From the NCBI GenBank assembly GCA_002491565.1, contig DKWE01000094.1, positions 1 through 53,774 on the forward strand: a DNA stretch of 53,774 bases, read 5' to 3'. Below, in pieces: positions 51,079 through 53,774 of the stretch. The DNA comes from Lachnospiraceae bacterium UBA7160. GTDB taxonomy: Bacteria; Bacillota; Clostridia; Lachnospirales; Lachnospiraceae. Each line of letters starts with the position of its first letter. Position 1 is the stretch's first letter. Made by a program: the position numbers and the translations under genes. The notes below the pieces were generated by a model. That model was not told the origin of the DNA and searched no databases. It saw nothing but the letters and a program-made list of their open reading frames with translations.

Positions 51079-52749
51079 ATGTATCGCCTGTTAATTGTAG
51101 ATGATGAAAAATTTATCGTGGAATCCATGTTGGACCTCTTTTCCAGGCAGGAAGACATGGAATTGGAAATCCTGACCGCCTATTATGGTGAAGAAGCCCT
51201 GCGGCTTCTGCAGTCTAAAATCGATGTCATCCTTCTGGATATTAACATGCCCGGATTATCCGGTATCGACGTCGCCCGCCAGATTACACAGAACTGGCCG
51301 CTGTGCCGAATTATTTTTCTGACTGGTTACTCCAATTTCGCCTATATTTATCAGAGCAACCTGATGAAAAACACCACGTATCTTCTCAAAACAGAAGGTA
51401 ATGAGACAATTGCGCAGGCCGTAAAGGACGCAATTACAGAAATCGAAGAAGAAAAAAGGCAGCAGCAGATCTGCTCCCAGCTGGAAGTCAATAATGTATA
51501 TCTGGAATATCTTCTGCATCTGGATATTCTGACCGATCTGCTGCACGGTAAAAAACAGTATGAGCTTCAGAAATCCATTCAGGATATGCACAACAGCTTT
51601 CTGTTCCATACAGACAGCCCTGTCTACCTTCTCTATATGAAGGTAAAACAAAAGCTCAGCTCCGAAAATGAACGGGATTTTCATCAGTATCTTGTCCAGA
51701 TCACCCTTTTTCTGAGACAAGGTCTGAATCACAAATTTAAAATTGTTCTGGCAGACCTTGATTCCAGAACCTTTGTCGCCTTTTTGCAGCCGGATTACAC
51801 CGCAGAGGATTCCGCTACCTTTGTCACTCCCTCTACCTATATCAGAGAGGGAATCAATGAGCAGCTGGAATCTCTCAGCTCCATCCTTCCGCTGCACCTG
51901 TTCTGTCTCTTTTACAATAAGAAAGTAGAATGGAATCAGATTTCCATAATCTGCCAGCAGATACAAGAATATTATACCCGCATTTTGCTGCCTCAGTATC
52001 CGCAGTATGACAGCTGTATTACCATTAACGAACACGATCTGCGCTCCTTCTGGCCTGCCAAAGCTCCTGTTCCTTCCGTCTACCCGAAGGATACCATCCG
52101 GGAACTGGGGCTGACCCTGGGTAATGAAAATAAGGCCGTTGTTTTTCAATGTCTTGAACATATCCAAAATTATCTGATCCCGCTGAAAAGTCTGCATCAC
52201 CTCAGTGGAATCCGGCTGTATCATGAGATTTCCAATCTCTACATTGAATACATCAGCCAGTACCGTCTGGAAGAGAAATTAGCAATGCAGATCGGCTTAT
52301 ATAAACTGTTCAATCTCAGCCAGTTTGATTCCTGGGAAGACCTGATTGAGTACTACAGGCAGCTTACCTCCATTACCCTTGCTCTAAGCCATGCGGAAAA
52401 TCATAATCAGAAAGAACAGATCCTGACCAAAATCAATGCGTATATCGAGAAAAATCTGCACCGGAATCTGACGCTCAATGAAATAGCCAACTCAGTAAAC
52501 TACAACAGTTCTTACATCTCAAGATATTTCAAGCAGATGACCGGGCAGACAATTTTTCAGCATATTACACAGATAAGGATTGAAAAGGCAAAGGAATATC
52601 TGGATACCGGAAACGACAGTATCCAGAAAATCGCAGAGAATCTTGGATTTGATAATGTTCAGTACTTTTCCCTGGTATTTAAGAAGCATACAGGAATGTC
52701 GCCGAAGAATTACCGGCTAAGAAAAATGGAAACCAATATTTTTTCATAA
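51079..52749 (+). CDS. YesN-type AraC response regulator
   Basis: A 556-residue regulator. The receiver domain has Asp8/Asp9 and the phosphorylated Asp54 in VILLDINMPGLSGIDVARQI; the usual Lys follows in YLLKTEG. A long middle region of about 300 residues precedes the AraC double helix-turn-helix (LTLNEIANSVNYNSSYISRY, then QKIAENLGFDNVQYFSLVFK and KHTGMSPKNYR). AAGGAG before the ATG. With YesM it most likely activates the divergent sugar-import operon. Confidence 0.92.
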   Translation: MYRLLIVDDEKFIVESMLDLFSRQEDMELEILTAYYGEEALRLLQSKIDVILLDINMPGLSGIDVARQITQNWPLCRIIFLTGYSNFAYIYQSNLMKNTTYLLKTEGNETIAQAVKDAITEIEEEKRQQQICSQLEVNNVYLEYLLHLDILTDLLHGKKQYELQKSIQDMHNSFLFHTDSPVYLLYMKVKQKLSSENERDFHQYLVQITLFLRQGLNHKFKIVLADLDSRTFVAFLQPDYTAEDSATFVTPSTYIREGINEQLESLSSILPLHLFCLFYNKKVEWNQISIICQQIQEYYTRILLPQYPQYDSCITINEHDLRSFWPAKAPVPSVYPKDTIRELGLTLGNENKAVVFQCLEHIQNYLIPLKSLHHLSGIRLYHEISNLYIEYISQYRLEEKLAMQIGLYKLFNLSQFDSWEDLIEYYRQLTSITLALSHAENHNQKEQILTKINAYIEKNLHRNLTLNEIANSVNYNSSYISRYFKQMTGQTIFQHITQIRIEKAKEYLDTGNDSIQKIAENLGFDNVQYFSLVFKKHTGMSPKNYRLRKMETNIFS

Positions 52750-52763
52750 ATCGATAAACAGCG

Positions 52764-52792
52764 TTGACCATTTGCCGGAATCTATTTATAAT
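52764..52792 (+). promoter_or_regulatory. Promoter of the cyclophilin gene
   Basis: TTGACC (52764-52769), 17 bp, perfect TATAAT (52787-52792), 43 bp before the start codon. It lies 15 bp after the YesN stop, with no terminator between. Confidence 0.85.
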
Positions 52793-52834
52793 CTTAACAG
52801 CGCAACAAAAACAGATCAAAAGAAAGGCAGAAAG

Positions 52835-53488
52835 ATGAAAAAAATAAGAAGGTTTCTTTTTATGGCGGCGATCGCCGGGACAATGATGGTATTAGGAGCC
52901 GGCTGCGGAGCAAAGAACGAGAGTGCTTCCGGGGGCGGCACACAGCAGAAGGAAACGGCAAAGAGCAATGCAGCCTCTGATGGCGAAGCAGCAGAAGGGC
53001 CAAAGGTGGAAATCAAGGTAAAGGATTATGGAACAATCAAGCTGACTCTCGATGAGGACAACGCCCCGATCACCGTGGACAATTTTGTGAAGCTGGCCAA
53101 GGATGGCTTCTACGACGGGCTTACGTTCCACCGCATCATTGATGGATTTATGATCCAGGGCGGAGATCCGCTTGGTAACGGGACGGGCGGTTCGACCGAG
53201 ACGATCAAGGGCGAATTTTCCAAAAACGGCGTGGATAACACAATTTCCCACAAGCGCGGTGTCATTTCCATGGCACGCTCACAGAACATGGACAGCGCAA
53301 GCTCACAGTTCTTTATCGTGCAGGCAGACAGCACGTATCTGGACGGACAGTACGCAGGATTTGGGTACGTCACGGAGGGAATGGAGGTCGTGGATGAGAT
53401 CTGCGAAAAAGTAACCGGTCAGGATCAGAATGGCCTGGTGCCGAAGGAAAACCAGCCGGTGATCGAGAGTATTACCGTGGAGGATTGA
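52835..53488 (+). CDS. Cyclophilin-type peptidyl-prolyl isomerase, lipoprotein
   Basis: A 217-residue protein. A lipoprotein signal peptide ends in LGAGC with the lipid-carrying Cys24; a Gly/Ser/Glu-rich linker follows. The cyclophilin domain (about residues 65-217) shows FHRIIDGFMIQGGDPLGNGT, ISMARSQNMDSASSQFFIVQ and YAGFGYVTEGMEVVDEI. It assists folding at the cell surface. The Met at 52835 is chosen because AAAGG lies upstream and the signal peptide starts there. Confidence 0.93.
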   Translation: MKKIRRFLFMAAIAGTMMVLGAGCGAKNESASGGGTQQKETAKSNAASDGEAAEGPKVEIKVKDYGTIKLTLDEDNAPITVDNFVKLAKDGFYDGLTFHRIIDGFMIQGGDPLGNGTGGSTETIKGEFSKNGVDNTISHKRGVISMARSQNMDSASSQFFIVQADSTYLDGQYAGFGYVTEGMEVVDEICEKVTGQDQNGLVPKENQPVIESITVED

Positions 53489-53511
53489 ATAGATTTCCAC
53501 CGTAAAGCAAT

Positions 53512-53609
53512 GAGGGTGTCACAAAATTACTGAAAGCCACAAGCTATGGTGCATGGTAAATCAGCCTGGGACTTGCACTTGTGTCTTAGTTGCATTTTGC
53601 AACACCCTC
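53512..53609. mobile_element. 98-bp MITE-like element
   Basis: The ends are imperfect inverted repeats: GAGGGTGTCACAAAAT (53512) and ATTTTGCAACACCCTC (53594-53609) pair at 14 of 16 positions. No coding capacity inside. The GGGTGTTGCAAAA type of end resembles those of IS1182-like elements (from memory, not searched). A solo copy of the right end lies at 18135-18151. Confidence 0.55.
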
Positions 53610-53754
53610 GTTTCCCCTGTCTCCCACACTTACTTCCGGAATTCTCCGATCTGTTTCCAGACCGCCGCAAAGAAAAAACAGTCGCCGTTCCTGCAAACAA
53701 AACTTAGCACAATGATTGGAAGCCGTCAATCATGCATGAGGACAGAATCAAAAA

Positions 53755-53774
53755 CCCCGCTGCAAGCAACGGGG
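53755..53774. terminator. Possible terminator at the right edge
   Basis: CCCCG (53755-53759) pairs with CGGGG (53770-53774) after AAAAA. The window ends before a T run could be seen. The gap 53610-53754 holds no supported gene; a 25-codon minus-strand fragment ending at 53630 (FFFAAVWKQIGEFRK) may be a relic. Confidence 0.4.

Overview
The window looks like a chromosomal stretch of a Gram-positive anaerobe of the Lachnospiraceae type (Clostridia). The evidence is moderate GC, AGGAGG-type ribosome binding sites before most genes, a YesM/YesN-LplB/LplC carbohydrate locus, a fructose PTS operon with its own HPr and EI, a Feo iron locus with DUF2325 and DUF3793 partners, a MATE pump, and plant-glycan enzymes (GH8, GH127, a GH63-like enzyme). 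I cannot name the species. I see no rRNA, tRNA, CRISPR array or prophage.

Layout. 1-4.5 kb: two overlapping ABC exporter half-genes, bracketed by two copies of a gene tail plus terminator hairpin. 4.5-13.5 kb, all minus strand: a phospholipase D-like protein, an AlkD-like DNA repair protein, a KDG-type sugar kinase, a phosphoesterase coupled to a ParB/BMP-like binding protein, an orphan NMT1-type binding protein and an AAA-ATPase/PD-(D/E)XK protein. 13.7-20.7 kb: a LacI regulator, an XRE/nucleotidyltransferase pair resembling a toxin-antitoxin module with a palindromic operator in its promoter, a GH8 exo-oligoxylanase, a MATE pump and a decayed AAA ATPase. 20.9-28 kb: a YgjP-like metallopeptidase, an unrecognised protein next to larB, a GNAT acetyltransferase, and an AraC regulator divergent from a GH127 beta-L-arabinofuranosidase. 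28.3-30 kb: an ECF-like sigma factor with a long C-terminal extension. 30-36 kb: the fructose operon fruK-fruA-ptsH-ptsI-deoR, read right to left from one promoter with three operator-like repeats. 36.5-42.5 kb: ferrous-iron genes (DUF2325, DUF3793, two feoA, feoB, FeoB-associated Cys-rich protein, a Fur-like regulator). 42.6-43.5 kb: a HAD hydrolase and a truncated membrane protein. 43.7-52.7 kb: a carbohydrate import locus (GH63-like enzyme, two permeases, binding protein) divergent from a YesM/YesN two-component system. 52.8-53.8 kb: a cyclophilin lipoprotein and a 98-bp element with inverted-repeat ends.

How it works together. Xylo-oligosaccharides (GH8), arabinosides (GH127) and an unknown oligosaccharide (GH63-like enzyme with its ABC importer) feed sugar catabolism, with fructose entering through its own PTS. 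The Feo block imports Fe2+ under what look like DtxR-type and AT-rich operators.

The least explained signals are a dispersed hairpin element (three copies between genes), a tandem hairpin repeat between feoA and feoB, hydrophilic insertions in five otherwise conserved proteins, the XRE/nucleotidyltransferase module, and an HPr with alanine at the regulatory serine position.
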